A stretch of 64,000 bases of DNA, taken from NCBI GenBank assembly GCA_964502145.1, contig CAZCVI010000032.1, forward strand, positions 15,229-79,228, written 5' to 3'. Within the stretch, counting starts at the first letter, position 1; each line of letters starts with the position of its first letter. Under the pieces are notes generated by a model. That model did not search any database. It was not told the DNA's origin and was given only the letters and a program-made list of their open reading frames with translations. A program made the position numbers and the translations under genes. The stretch comes from CAZCVI01 sp964502145 (GTDB lineage: Bacteria > Acidobacteriota > Aminicenantia > UBA2199). Positions 46,938 to 54,431 of the stretch are shown here, piece after piece.

Positions 46938-47999
46938 ATGTCTAAATTTATATCGAAAGAAAGGTATGGGATGGCGATGATCGTCATTATGGTATTATTC
47001 TTTAATCTGTTGATCTTTCCACAAGCCAATCAGAAAGGGCGCGATTTTTTGCGAGACGCCCAAGAAGTAAATGTCGAAAAGGATGGTGATGGAAAACAAA
47101 GGAGACTCTATGAAAGTGCCTATAAAGAATTTATGAACAGCACTCAAAAGAATGATATTTTACTCAAGATATATATTGGCAGTTTGATCCATAAAGAGAA
47201 CCAAATAAGACCCATTGCTGCAAATTTTGTTAAAGAGTATCGTGACCAATATCCGATGATAATCCGGGACCTTCAAGAATTGAATGAGAATGAAAAACAA
47301 GTTCTGGAAAATTATATTCGTGGTATTGAAGAGCAATTCCCTTTCATTGAAAAAATCAAACTGGTCACCGATTCCATTTCCCCTTATTCCGACGAAAAAC
47401 CAATCATTCTGTTTTCCTTGAATACCCCGGCCAATGTCGAATTTAATGTTGAGGACTATTCTGAATGCAATCAGTCTTTTTCAGGAGGGCCCTCCACCTT
47501 GAGCTTCTCGTGGCAAAGGCACTATATGGATAAACAATCACTCCGGTTGACCTTAAATGCAAAAAATGAGCTATCCGAGTTTTCAGTGGAAAAGAAGGTG
47601 CTGGTTAATCTTATTCTGCCCAGTCGATTGAGTTATTATAATGGCGACTACAGTCTGGAAGGGGAGTCTATCAAAAGTGAAACCAAAATCGTCACCAGAA
47701 AAAATTTCGGCGTTTTGCTTGGTGGGCTAGCACTAAGTGCTGTACTGGGAGGGGTAATTTATGGGGTCAAAGAAAATACCGAAACCGGTACTATATATAC
47801 ACCACAGGAACGTAAGAGCAATGGCTTGAAGGCAGGTGGTGTTGGAGCAGCTTTAACTCTCCTGTACTTTTTTGCTTTTTCCAAGAAAAAAACCATCCCC
47901 CATCAGGGCAATATCGATTACAACCGTCAACTCAGAGCACAGATTGAAGCCTTAAGAAAACAGGTCAAAGTGAATCTCAAAATCGAAAATGAAGAATAG
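46938..47999 (+). CDS. Membrane protein of unknown function, last gene of the operon
   Basis: The second of two adjacent ATGs (46938) is preferred because AGGAGG is 5 bases upstream; from 46935 the spacing would be only 2. In the 353-residue product an N-terminal hydrophobic segment (about 11-28) precedes a polar region of 220 residues with beta-strand character near 130-235. Two more hydrophobic helices lie at about 256-275 and 298-314, followed by a basic tail. No family recognised. No gene continues the plus-strand train after it, and the repeat-rich accessory zone begins. Confidence 0.65.
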   Translation: MSKFISKERYGMAMIVIMVLFFNLLIFPQANQKGRDFLRDAQEVNVEKDGDGKQRRLYESAYKEFMNSTQKNDILLKIYIGSLIHKENQIRPIAANFVKEYRDQYPMIIRDLQELNENEKQVLENYIRGIEEQFPFIEKIKLVTDSISPYSDEKPIILFSLNTPANVEFNVEDYSECNQSFSGGPSTLSFSWQRHYMDKQSLRLTLNAKNELSEFSVEKKVLVNLILPSRLSYYNGDYSLEGESIKSETKIVTRKNFGVLLGGLALSAVLGGVIYGVKENTETGTIYTPQERKSNGLKAGGVGAALTLLYFFAFSKKKTIPHQGNIDYNRQLRAQIEALRKQVKVNLKIENEE

Positions 48000-48193
48000 G
48001 ACCCATTTTAATCAAAAAAACAACACTGTCGGAGTATTGGGCAATGGCTGGTAATAAGGAGCTGTTACGAAATAACCTGATCATTTTCGATGTTGTTTGG
48101 AAGAAATCGTATAGTTCTATTCTCCATGAAAATCATTCCTTATGATTTCAACGGAGTTGAATTCTCTATCTGAGATTTTAATTCCTTTTTGGG
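48000..48193. other. Gap between the operon and the repeat zone
   Basis: About 190 bases with no clear gene and no obvious terminator hairpin after the operon. A 33-codon frame from ATG 48043 has GGAG 9 bases upstream but no recognisable product, so I do not call it a gene. Confidence 0.4.
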
Positions 48194-48229
48194 TTGTGGA
48201 GAGATGTTCCTTTTTGGATTGGGGGTTAG

Positions 48230-48299
48230 GTAGACGCGCCATCCTGGCGCATTAAGAAAGCGGAAGGTTGAAATAAATGCTGCAAGATGCAGCGTCTAC
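48230..48299. repeat. Three-way-junction repeat, copy A
   Basis: GTAGAC (48230-48235) pairs with GTCTAC (48294-48299), enclosing two perfect hairpins, GCGCCA-TCC-TGGCGC (48236-48250) and GCTGCA-AGA-TGCAGC (48279-48293), with no unpaired base at the outer junctions. Copies occur at 50867-50935 and 55766-55835. Confidence 0.8.
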
Positions 48300-48350
48300 T
48301 ACTTAGTCAACGAAAGCACCAAGAGCATGAAGATTTTTTTTCCAATCAAG

Positions 48351-48379
48351 TTGACAATTCAATGGTTTTGGAATATATT
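48351..48379 (+). promoter_or_regulatory. Sigma-70-type promoter of the ParD-like/ParE-like operon
   Basis: TTGACA (48351-48356), a 17-base spacer and TATATT (48374-48379), 22 bases before the antitoxin ATG. Consensus -35, near-consensus -10 and ideal spacing. The same promoter is intact in the second copy at 55887-55915. Confidence 0.75.
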
Positions 48380-48400
48380 TAACATGTACGGAGCTTTACA

Positions 48401-48580
48401 ATGCAAACATTAAAAGTAGAAGCTATAAATGCGATATCCCAGTTACCTGAGACCGCCACGATGGATGACATGATGTACCGTCTCTATGTCATTGATAAAA
48501 TCAGGCATGGTCAAGAAGCAGTAAAAAATGGCGCTACAATCCCTGCCGAAAGACTTTTAAACGAAATCAATTCATGGTAA
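48401..48580 (+). CDS. ParD/RelB-like antitoxin
   Basis: A 59-residue protein with CGGAG 7 bases ahead of the ATG. It has the short helical layout of antitoxins partnered with RelE/ParE toxins, ending in the pattern IRHGQEAVKNG, then AERLLNEINSW. The stop overlaps the toxin start by 7 bases, the usual arrangement. It presumably neutralises the adjacent toxin and represses its own promoter. A second, virtually identical copy lies at 55937. Confidence 0.75.
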   Translation: MQTLKVEAINAISQLPETATMDDMMYRLYVIDKIRHGQEAVKNGATIPAERLLNEINSW

Positions 48581-48804
48581 TTTGGTCTTCCCCGGCAAAG
48601 AATGATCTCAGAAATATCTTTGAGTATATTGCCAAAGATTCAAAATATTACGCCCAAAAGGGTCGCATCGTTCCTGAAATTTGCGACGTCAATATCCGCG
48701 AAGTAATGATCTATTCTTATCGCCTGATGTATGAAATAGCTGCTAAGAATATCTATGTGCTTGGTATTATCCATGGGAAAAGAGATTTTAATCCTGATCT
48801 TTAA
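48574..48804 (+). CDS. ParE/RelE-family toxin with internal deletion
   Basis: A 76-residue product. The start (MVIWSSPAKNDLRNIFEYIAKDS) and end (GRIVPEICDVNIREV, YRLMYEI, GIIHGKRDF) match ParE/RelE toxins. The usual 95-100 residue length is reduced because about 20 residues expected between YYAQ and GRIVPE, the second helix region, are missing in frame. The stop codon lies in sequence that belongs to the half repeat at 48800. The product may be inactive or altered. Confidence 0.7.
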   Translation: MVIWSSPAKNDLRNIFEYIAKDSKYYAQKGRIVPEICDVNIREVMIYSYRLMYEIAAKNIYVLGIIHGKRDFNPDL

Positions 48805-48838
48805 TCCCACGCATCACGGTTCTGAAACGGTCTCTTAC
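48800..48838. repeat. Right half of the 155-bp inverted-repeat element
   Basis: The sequence from CTTTAATCCCACGCATCACGG to the CTCTTAC end matches the right arm of the element at 49763-49917. No left arm is present. It directly adjoins, and supplies the stop of, the ParE-like toxin gene. Confidence 0.65.
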
Positions 48839-48945
48839 TTTCCTTTTCCCTATCATTGCTATACTTCGATTTTTTTCCCTTCCTCAATAAAAACAGAATT
48901 AGGAACAGACCACCCTGGGATCGGTTTAAAAAGAAGCTGAACCAG

Positions 48946-48974
48946 TTGAATTTTTATATGATTTACAGTATTAT
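48946..48974 (+). promoter_or_regulatory. Promoter of the vapBC-like operon
   Basis: TTGAAT (48946-48951), 17-base spacer, TATTAT (48969-48974), 28 bases before the antitoxin start. A GTATAC palindrome just downstream could be part of an operator for the toxin-antitoxin complex. Confidence 0.55.
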
Positions 48975-49002
48975 AGTATACGTGATAAAGAGGTGAACTA
49001 CC

Positions 49003-49212
49003 ATGAATGTCGAGGCACAAAAGTTAGCGATTATCGAATGGGTATTACAATTAAAAGATGTCTGCACGATCAGGGAAGTTTTGAAGGTGAAAGACGTTTA
49101 TCCCTCCAAAAAGCCTGGAACCAGAAAGTTTGGTTGTGGGAAAAACATTTTTACTTATGTGGCAGATGACTTTGACGATACTCCGGTGGATTTCAAGGAT
49201 TATATGAAATGA
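49003..49212 (+). CDS. VapB-like antitoxin (DUF2281-type)
   Basis: A 69-residue protein with AAGAGGTG before the ATG. The C-terminal part RKFGCGKNIFTYVADDFDDT, then DFKDYM, is the pattern of the DUF2281 antitoxins that accompany PIN toxins; the N-terminal half is a helical DNA-binding or dimerisation part. It overlaps the toxin gene by 4 bases (ATGA). Confidence 0.8.
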   Translation: MNVEAQKLAIIEWVLQLKDVCTIREVLKVKDVYPSKKPGTRKFGCGKNIFTYVADDFDDTPVDFKDYMK

Positions 49213-49592
49213 ATGTGCTGCTTGATACTCATGCGCTTATCTGGTATATTGAAGGAAATAAAAAACTCAGTACCCACACGATTGAAATAATTGAAAATAC
49301 TGACAATACAATATTCGTGAGTAAAGCCAGTTTATGGGAGATGGCAATAAAAATGAGTCTTGAAAAACTGAAACTTTCCATCCCTTTTGAAAAATTGGAA
49401 GTCTTTTTGGATGAAAATGAGTTTTCGATTCTTGATTATACTTTTAAGCATTTGAACATGTTGCTTAAACTCCCTTTTTTTCATGGGGATCCTTTTGACA
49501 GGTTAATTATATCGCAGGCGATAGCGGATGATCTTAAAATTATTACTCATGAGGAAACGTTCAACCAATATGCAGTGAAAGTTTTGAGATAA
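49209..49592 (+). CDS. vapC: VapC-type PIN-domain ribonuclease toxin
   Basis: A 127-residue protein. The PIN acidic residues are visible: D6 in LLDTHALIW, E in SLWEMAIK, and D in HGDPFDRLI. The late acidic position is carried by IITHEE rather than the common D. It is presumably an endoribonuclease neutralised by the 69-residue protein. A deletion-fused relic of the same pair lies at 54200-54366. Confidence 0.85.
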   Translation: MNVLLDTHALIWYIEGNKKLSTHTIEIIENTDNTIFVSKASLWEMAIKMSLEKLKLSIPFEKLEVFLDENEFSILDYTFKHLNMLLKLPFFHGDPFDRLIISQAIADDLKIITHEETFNQYAVKVLR

Positions 49593-49628
49593 TAGAATAC
49601 CCAAAACAACAGGCTGCCTAAGGAGCAA

Positions 49629-49658
49629 GGCAAGGGCGTACAACCATACGCCCTTGCC
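49629..49658. repeat. Perfect 12-bp hairpin
   Basis: GGCAAGGGCGTA and TACGCCCTTGCC flank the 6-base loop CAACCA. The same hairpin with one loop change stands next to the stop of the 775-residue surface protein (51664-51693). Here it stands next to a relic of that gene's 3' end, so it travels with it. Confidence 0.75.
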
Positions 49659-49675
49659 AGCATTATTCTATCCCG

Positions 49676-49752
49676 CTAATTATTAAACTTCGGTTCGATC
49701 TTGATTTCAATGGCCTTCTTCAAGGACAACCCATTTGAATCTGTCAACACAA
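49676..49752 (-). pseudogene. Relic of the surface-protein 3' end (1)
   Basis: The reverse strand encodes FVLTDSNGLSLKKAIEIKI-EPKF and a stop, as in the last 25 residues of the secreted proteins at 51710 and 58960. Homology ends at about 49752, where the 155-bp inverted-repeat element begins a few bases on. Confidence 0.8.
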
Positions 49753-49762
49753 ATATCCATGT

Positions 49763-49917
49763 CAGTTTCAAACCGTGATGCGTGGGATGAAAGGATGACC
49801 AGGATGCGGAGTACTTGGAGAGCGGGGATATATTCCAACGTTTTCGGAGGGGCAGGGGTGTTAGTGTCAAATCATCCTGTTTATCCTTTCATCCCACGCA
49901 TCACGGTTCGGAAACTG
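49763..49917. mobile_element. MITE-like 155-bp element with long terminal inverted repeats, copy 1
   Basis: Positions 49771-49796 and 49883-49908 are perfect 26-bp inverted repeats (AACCGTGATGCGTGGG... and its complement). Outside them CAGTTTC and GAAACTG extend the arms. Partial complementarity continues inward (GGATGACCAGGATG against CATCCTGTTTATCC). The 75-base centre encodes nothing. Related copies with degraded right arms are at 55546 and 58321. Confidence 0.75.
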
Positions 49918-49929
49918 TCTCTTACCATT

Positions 49930-50352
49930 TTATTTATTCTTATTAAAAAAACCTTCTTCTTTTAGAACACGACGAACTACTTTACGTACTTTAATTGCCA
50001 TTTCAAGAGCATCTGTTGCATCTTTTCTGGTGACGCGGTCATCTACACCAGGGTATCTTGTTGTCACAGCATATGGGGTGAGTTGGTCTGCATCGGATAT
50101 TTCTACAGTCCAATTTCCCAGGCAAAATTGCATTAAATTCCTTATATTGTGTGTATATGGGAAGTCAACCTCTTTGAAAACCAAGTATGCTTTCAGGTAT
50201 TTTTCGGCACATTGTTGAGCGTGGTAGGCGATCAAGCGATATGGACAGGAACTGGAAATTTTAAGGGCGTGTTTAGCTAAGCGTAAATCTTCCTCTGCAT
50301 AGGAAGCCCACTTCCCTGCTTTTTTCAGCAGTTCAATACTGATGGTTGTCAT
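49930..50352 (-). CDS. hepT: HEPN-domain toxin of an MNT-HEPN module
   Basis: A 140-residue helical protein. The HEPN ribonuclease motif RX4H is visible as RLIAYH (R39, H44) within the typical context PYRLIAYHAQQCAEKYLKA. It overlaps the upstream nucleotidyltransferase gene by 20 bases, in the usual gene order for these two-gene modules. HEPN proteins of this type cut RNA and are inactivated by the MNT partner, in studied cases by AMP addition. Confidence 0.85.
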   Translation of the reverse strand: MTTISIELLKKAGKWASYAEEDLRLAKHALKISSSCPYRLIAYHAQQCAEKYLKAYLVFKEVDFPYTHNIRNLMQFCLGNWTVEISDADQLTPYAVTTRYPGVDDRVTRKDATDALEMAIKVRKVVRRVLKEEGFFNKNK

Positions 50353-50701
50353 AGAGAATCTTTCCTTCTAAGAAAGCGTAACGGGAAATGGTTCCTGGGA
50401 TTTGGGACTCTGTTCTGTATTCATCGGCGGTTTGTATGACGATGTCTACGGGTGCTTTGAATGAAGCGATAGCGCGATCCATCGCTACCATCAGTTGCCG
50501 ACGCCGACCTACAAACGATGTGATTATCAAGAGATCAATGTCGCTGTGACTATCGGCTTTCCCAGTGGCACATGAGCCGAAAAGGATTATCTTTTGGGGA
50601 GAAAAAAGCTGCACTAAGTGGTGGCTGATCTTTTTGATTTCTTCTTTATGGTGTAAACTTGGTTCTTCTATATGGCCATATCTGTTTCCTGAATGTTTCA
50701 T
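50333..50701 (-). CDS. mntA: MNT-type nucleotidyltransferase antitoxin
   Basis: A 122-residue protein. The minimal nucleotidyltransferase motif GS-x-x-x-G is at residues 42-47 with catalytic SDID (D54, D56), and a third acidic strand PVDIVIQ lies near 95. It is probably the antidote to the HEPN protein encoded just downstream. An upstream segment homologous to 58214-58330 suggests that a second copy once stood there. Confidence 0.85.
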   Translation of the reverse strand: MKHSGNRYGHIEEPSLHHKEEIKKISHHLVQLFSPQKIILFGSCATGKADSHSDIDLLIITSFVGRRRQLMVAMDRAIASFKAPVDIVIQTADEYRTESQIPGTISRYAFLEGKILYDNHQY

Positions 50702-50866
50702 ATTTATCAGCTACCTCCATTATTATCATACGCCATCTTTAGGCCATAGTCAAGTCATTAATATCTCTCAACCACAACAATAATCCCACCCTTCATCCAT
50801 GTCTCTTACCATGCTATTAAAAAAATAGGGTTGTGGAGAGATGTTCCTTTTTGGATTGAGGGTTAG

Positions 50867-50935
50867 GTAGACGCGCCATCCTGGCGCATTAATAAAGCGG
50901 AGGGTTGAAATAACGCTGCAAGATGCAGTGTCTAC
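50867..50935. repeat. Three-way-junction repeat, copy B
   Basis: Outer stem 50867-50872 with 50930-50935 and hairpins at 50873-50887 and 50915-50929. One C-to-T change in the second hairpin leaves a G-T pair, so the fold is kept. The flanking GTTGTGGAGAGATGTTCC motif is also present upstream. Confidence 0.75.
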
Positions 50936-51025
50936 CACTAAGTCAACGAAAGCACCAAGAACACGAAGGTTTTTCTTTTCCTAGCTTCCCACCCATCGGT
51001 ATAAAAACAGAATTAGGAAACTGCC

Positions 51026-51048
51026 CCTGGGACCGTGGGCGTCCCAGG
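51026..51048. repeat. 8-bp hairpin
   Basis: CCTGGGAC (51026-51033) and GTCCCAGG (51041-51048) around a 7-base loop, downstream of the AAAACAGAATTAGGAA phrase that also occurs near 48893. It lies in the 497-base gap between the nucleotidyltransferase and XRE genes, which otherwise holds only repeats. Confidence 0.5.
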
Positions 51049-51133
51049 ATTACGTCTTCTTAGAAAGAGAGATGGTGGTTTTATCTGATATTAATTCAAG
51101 AACATTTTTAAAAAGGAAAGAGCAGAAATGCTA

Positions 51134-51173
51134 TTGACAGTTCATACCAAATTTGATATATTTCAGGTATGAA
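51134..51173 (+). promoter_or_regulatory. Promoter with embedded operator for the XRE gene
   Basis: TTGACA (51134-51139), 17-base spacer, TATATT (51157-51162). A perfect 8-bp inverted repeat, TTCATACC (51141-51148) and GGTATGAA (51166-51173), brackets the -10 box. This is where an HTH regulator would bind to repress itself. Confidence 0.75.
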
Positions 51174-51198
51174 ATACGAAGTCTAAAGGAGGATGAAG

Positions 51199-51504
51199 AT
51201 GAGTCCATTCAAAACGATTAATTCTGACCAATTGTTGGAAAAACAATTAGAGCATGAAGATTTTAAACAGGAATATCAGGCATTGGCAGAAGAATATGAA
51301 ATGGCAAAAGAGATCATCCAGTTGCGGAAACAAGCGAAATTAACGCAGAAACAGTTGGCCGAACTGGTGGGAACGTCTCAGCCTGCTATTGCCCGATTAG
51401 AGTCAGGCGAGTATCAAAATCTTACCCTTTCCTTTTTGCGCAAGATAGGCAGAGCATTAGGTGTCATGCCCGAAGTTCATTTCAAAAAACTGCACAATGC
51501 CTAA
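51199..51504 (+). CDS. XRE-family HTH protein (HigA-like orphan antitoxin)
   Basis: The ATG at 51199 is chosen since AGGAGG ends directly before the earlier ATG at 51193, which has no spacing, and 6 bases before this one. The 101-residue product has a helical N-terminal part and a Cro/C1-type helix-turn-helix (about 38-90; LTQKQLAELVGTSQPAIARLE). It resembles HigA antitoxins, which normally follow a HigB toxin gene. None is present here: the promoter lies directly upstream. It presumably binds the inverted repeat at its own promoter. Confidence 0.85.
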   Translation: MSPFKTINSDQLLEKQLEHEDFKQEYQALAEEYEMAKEIIQLRKQAKLTQKQLAELVGTSQPAIARLESGEYQNLTLSFLRKIGRALGVMPEVHFKKLHNA

Positions 51505-51657
51505 ATCATTGGATCATTTTTTGATGATATTAATCCGTCTGTTCCCAAAAAACATGGACGCTCCAATGTTCCCCAAATGAGACCATTTTAAATATTGTGA
51601 CAGTGTCACAAGAATTACTTCATCTGGAAATGAATCGGCAAAGCGAACCATTGGGTG
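51505..51657. other. Convergent spacer
   Basis: About 150 bases between the XRE gene and the terminator of the reverse-strand surface-protein gene. No gene or repeat recognised. Confidence 0.4.
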
Positions 51658-51693
51658 AAAAAGGGCAAGGGCGTACAATCATACGCCCTTGCC
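51658..51693 (-). terminator. Intrinsic terminator of the 775-residue surface-protein gene
   Basis: On the reverse strand a perfect 12-bp stem (51664-51693, 6-base loop) lies 16 bases after the stop codon and is followed by G and five T. The stem is shared with 49629-49658. Confidence 0.75.
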
Positions 51694-51709
51694 AGAACAT
51701 TCTATCCTG

Positions 51710-54037
51710 TTAATTGCCGAACTTGGGTTCGATCTTGATTTCAATGGCCTTCTTCAAGGATAACCCATTGGCGTCGGTCAACACAAAAACCAGGGAATAA
51801 TTCCCTATAAACCCCGGTCCGGGCGACCAAGAAAATACTCCACGTTTCGCATCCAACGTGGAACCAATGGGCAATGGATTTAATTGATTGCCACTGATTA
51901 AGTAACCCTGGATAGCGGTATAGTTTTGACCCAATTGAATTTCTACTCGTTCCAGTTCGTTGATGGTCAGCGGGTTGTTTCCTTTTTCGTCTGGCAGTAA
52001 TTCGGAGCATTCATTATCGCTGTGGAAGCCTGTACTGAAATAAATGGGTTCAGAAGAATCTTCTGGTAACGTGGAAATTTGTTGAAGATTCAACTTCGTT
52101 GAAGGAGTAGCTGTACTTTGCGCCACATCGGACGAGGTGTTTTGAATGGTGAAGTATCTGCTGCCAATGCCATCGCTATTGCCCGCGTTGTCTGCTGCTG
52201 TCCATTGAATAGTATGGAGGCCGTTGCTATATTTCGTGGTATCTATATCATAATAACCCCAAGCATTGTTGCTGTTGACATAACCCGGAAAGAGTTGAGC
52301 GATATCTGCGCGGTACAGGTTGTAATTGGCATGACCCAACAATCCGCCATCAATATAAACATTGATCGTGGAACCATTTGTCGGAATGTTATTAGGCATG
52401 GGGGTTAATGCCCAACCGTTGTTCCTGAATGCAGACCCGGAAGCAGTTCCGCCTTGTGTTGGAGAATCTATGGCACCAAAAGGTTTGACTGCATGCGCAT
52501 TATCAATGGTGATGGTCTTTGATCCCAACACGATCTCATTTCCTTCCATATCCATGGCCTTTGCCACAAGAGTGTAGGTGCCATTGCCGCCACCGGGCAA
52601 AAAATGAGTCAAAAGCATATATCCCCAACCGGCTTTATAGTTATTGGGATAGTTCGGGTAGGCTGTTTGCACATCAGGACGTGCGCCTTCCACAAAAACA
52701 GCATCGCCAACGTAAGAATCGCCATTATATATTTTAATGCTGGCTACTCCGATATCGTCAAGCGCCCATCCGGTAACCGGAATGCTGCTATATGTCGTAG
52801 CACCCTCTACTGGAGTTGCAAATTCTCCAAAAGGCACCGTTGTACTTCCCTGATTATAGACTTGAAGTTCAACAGAAATGGTTTGAGGAGAATTGGACGC
52901 ATTGGGATCGGTGATGGTGATAGTTCCGTTGTGTGTGCCTGCAAATAAACCGGCAGGATTGACGGAAATGGAAACCAACGTATCACCGGTTCCTGATGCT
53001 GGGGTAACAGTGAGCCACGAGGCATTACTGGCAGCACTCCAGTTTAATGTACCGCTACCACTATTGCTAATCAGTACCATTTGTGCATTGGTAACAATCC
53101 CTGAAGTCGTGCCGCCAAAGTTCAATGTGGTGCGACTCAAACCAATAACAGGAGTCCCAGAACCCAATGTTGTAAACATCTGGTTGGCGCCATAAGATGT
53201 CCCCTTGCTGTTTGAAGCATAAGCCCTGACATAATAGGGTGTGTTTGCACTCAAACCGGTAATAGAACTGGTAAAACTTCCCGTTCCTGCCCCATTTGTT
53301 GTTTTTGAATGGCTAATGGTTGGATTGACGGCTGTACTCCAGCAGACCCCACGGGTTGTTACAGATGCACCTCCATCAGAGGTGACATTTCCACCGCAAA
53401 CCGCACTGGTTTGGGTGATTGAAGATACTGGATTAGTCGTTATCGTCGGGGTGATGATCACACCACTGCATTCATTTTGATGGGCTTCCCAATCGGGATC
53501 ATGGCTGTTTAGCCAAGCTCTAAGGCTTGGGTCAGTTGCAGTAAGACAGTTATGACCAATAAATAGAAGGGTTATTTTTGTTAAATTTGTAAAACTTGAA
53601 GGTATCGTACCGCTCAGTAGGTTATCTTCAAGGTGAAGCTTGGTCAAATTACCAAGATTGCCTATTTCTGAAGGTATTGTACCGCTCAATTCGTTCCCGT
53701 ACATCCAAATCCAAACCACTTGACTGAGATTGCCAATTTCTGGAGGGATGCTACCGATTAGGCGGTTCTGACGCAGATCAATTTGCAACACATGCTCGTT
53801 TGCAGTCCCAGTATAAATGCCGTACCAATTTCCCTCGGTCCCCGGCATAGAAAACCCATCGGTATGCAATGGGGGAATCTTCCAACGAAAACTTGGAGTA
53901 ACCCAGTTATCCCCGTTGGTGCTATTGTACAAGGCAATCAATGCCGCACGCTCTGATTCGGGAATGGTACCGTGGACAAATCCAGTGAATTGTAAAAATA
54001 CAAAAACCAAAACCATTAAAAAATACCTAGTTTTCAT
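51710..54037 (-). CDS. Secreted LRR / FN3-like / BACON / Ig-like multidomain surface protein
   Basis: A 775-residue protein with AAAGGAG ahead of the start. Signal peptide 1-23. Plant-type leucine-rich repeats (about 50-180; GSIPPEIGNLSQ, GTIPSEIGNLGN). FN3-like domain (about 195-290; GTGSFTSSITGLSANTPYY). BACON-like domain (about 295-390; LNWSAASNASWLTVTPASG). Two Ig-like domains (about 400-640) and a C-terminal cadherin/Ig-like tail (about 680-775). No catalytic domain or sorting signal is visible. It is probably an exported binding or adhesion protein. Its last 430 bases are almost identical to the end of the gene at 58960, and the domain order differs between the two. Confidence 0.85.
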   Translation of the reverse strand: MKTRYFLMVLVFVFLQFTGFVHGTIPESERAALIALYNSTNGDNWVTPSFRWKIPPLHTDGFSMPGTEGNWYGIYTGTANEHVLQIDLRQNRLIGSIPPEIGNLSQVVWIWMYGNELSGTIPSEIGNLGNLTKLHLEDNLLSGTIPSSFTNLTKITLLFIGHNCLTATDPSLRAWLNSHDPDWEAHQNECSGVIITPTITTNPVSSITQTSAVCGGNVTSDGGASVTTRGVCWSTAVNPTISHSKTTNGAGTGSFTSSITGLSANTPYYVRAYASNSKGTSYGANQMFTTLGSGTPVIGLSRTTLNFGGTTSGIVTNAQMVLISNSGSGTLNWSAASNASWLTVTPASGTGDTLVSISVNPAGLFAGTHNGTITITDPNASNSPQTISVELQVYNQGSTTVPFGEFATPVEGATTYSSIPVTGWALDDIGVASIKIYNGDSYVGDAVFVEGARPDVQTAYPNYPNNYKAGWGYMLLTHFLPGGGNGTYTLVAKAMDMEGNEIVLGSKTITIDNAHAVKPFGAIDSPTQGGTASGSAFRNNGWALTPMPNNIPTNGSTINVYIDGGLLGHANYNLYRADIAQLFPGYVNSNNAWGYYDIDTTKYSNGLHTIQWTAADNAGNSDGIGSRYFTIQNTSSDVAQSTATPSTKLNLQQISTLPEDSSEPIYFSTGFHSDNECSELLPDEKGNNPLTINELERVEIQLGQNYTAIQGYLISGNQLNPLPIGSTLDAKRGVFSWSPGPGFIGNYSLVFVLTDANGLSLKKAIEIKIEPKFGN

Positions 54038-54199
54038 TAAATCTCCTTTAGCCTATCATGTTGTGTGCTTTTTTATTGTTAAAAAATATCTAAAATAGCC
54101 TCCAAAAAATACTGTCAGACCATTGGTCATATCTGCTGTAATGCTTATTTATTATAACTCTACTGAATCCATGATGTCAAGTAGTATTAAAATTAAAAG

Positions 54200-54366
54200 G
54201 TGCCAGCTCGATAAGGGAAGTTTTGACGGTCAAAAACATTCATCCCACCAAAAAAGCTGGAACCAGAAAGTTTGGTTGTGGGAAAAATATTTTCTCCTAT
54301 GTAACAGACGACTTTGACTCTCATGATGGGGCATTCAATCAATATGCAACCAAAATTTTGAGTTAA
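54200..54366 (+). pseudogene. Deletion-fused relic of a vapBC-like module
   Basis: The first 110 bases match the antitoxin gene at 49003 from IREVL to the ADDFD region (here KKAGTRKFGCGKNIFSYV, partly out of frame upstream). The last 40 bases match the very end of the toxin gene (AFNQYATKILS and stop, against TFNQYAVKVLR). Everything between is missing, so it is an antitoxin tail joined to a toxin tail. It lies in the 394-base gap between the surface-protein and nuclease genes. Confidence 0.75.
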
Positions 54367-54431
54367 CAGAAGACCAATACTCCCCAATCTTTCGATTCAC
54401 TTGACTTGCAAAGAAAGATAAAAAAGGGATA

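Larger units (their letters stand above)
48194..48635. repeat. Direct repeat R1, left copy (junction element plus ParD-like gene)
   Basis: This roughly 440-base block, from the GTTGTGGAGAGATGTTCC motif through the ParD-like gene into the first 20 codons of the toxin, is nearly identical to 55729-56168. Only scattered differences are visible in the first 100 bases. The copies differ after the toxin start: here the toxin frame continues, there it breaks off. Confidence 0.85.

Noticed and set aside
1..47999. Type VI or contractile-injection system
   Set aside because: A ClpB-like ATPase and ATPase membrane proteins recall these systems, but no sheath, tube, baseplate or spike protein is recognisable.
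49735..49965. Open frame across the 155-bp inverted-repeat element
   Set aside because: It consists of repeat sequence and antisense of a gene relic, so it is not a gene.
52118..53480. Several open frames on the plus strand opposite the 775-residue surface protein
   Set aside because: They are mirror frames of a repetitive coding sequence without ribosome binding sites.
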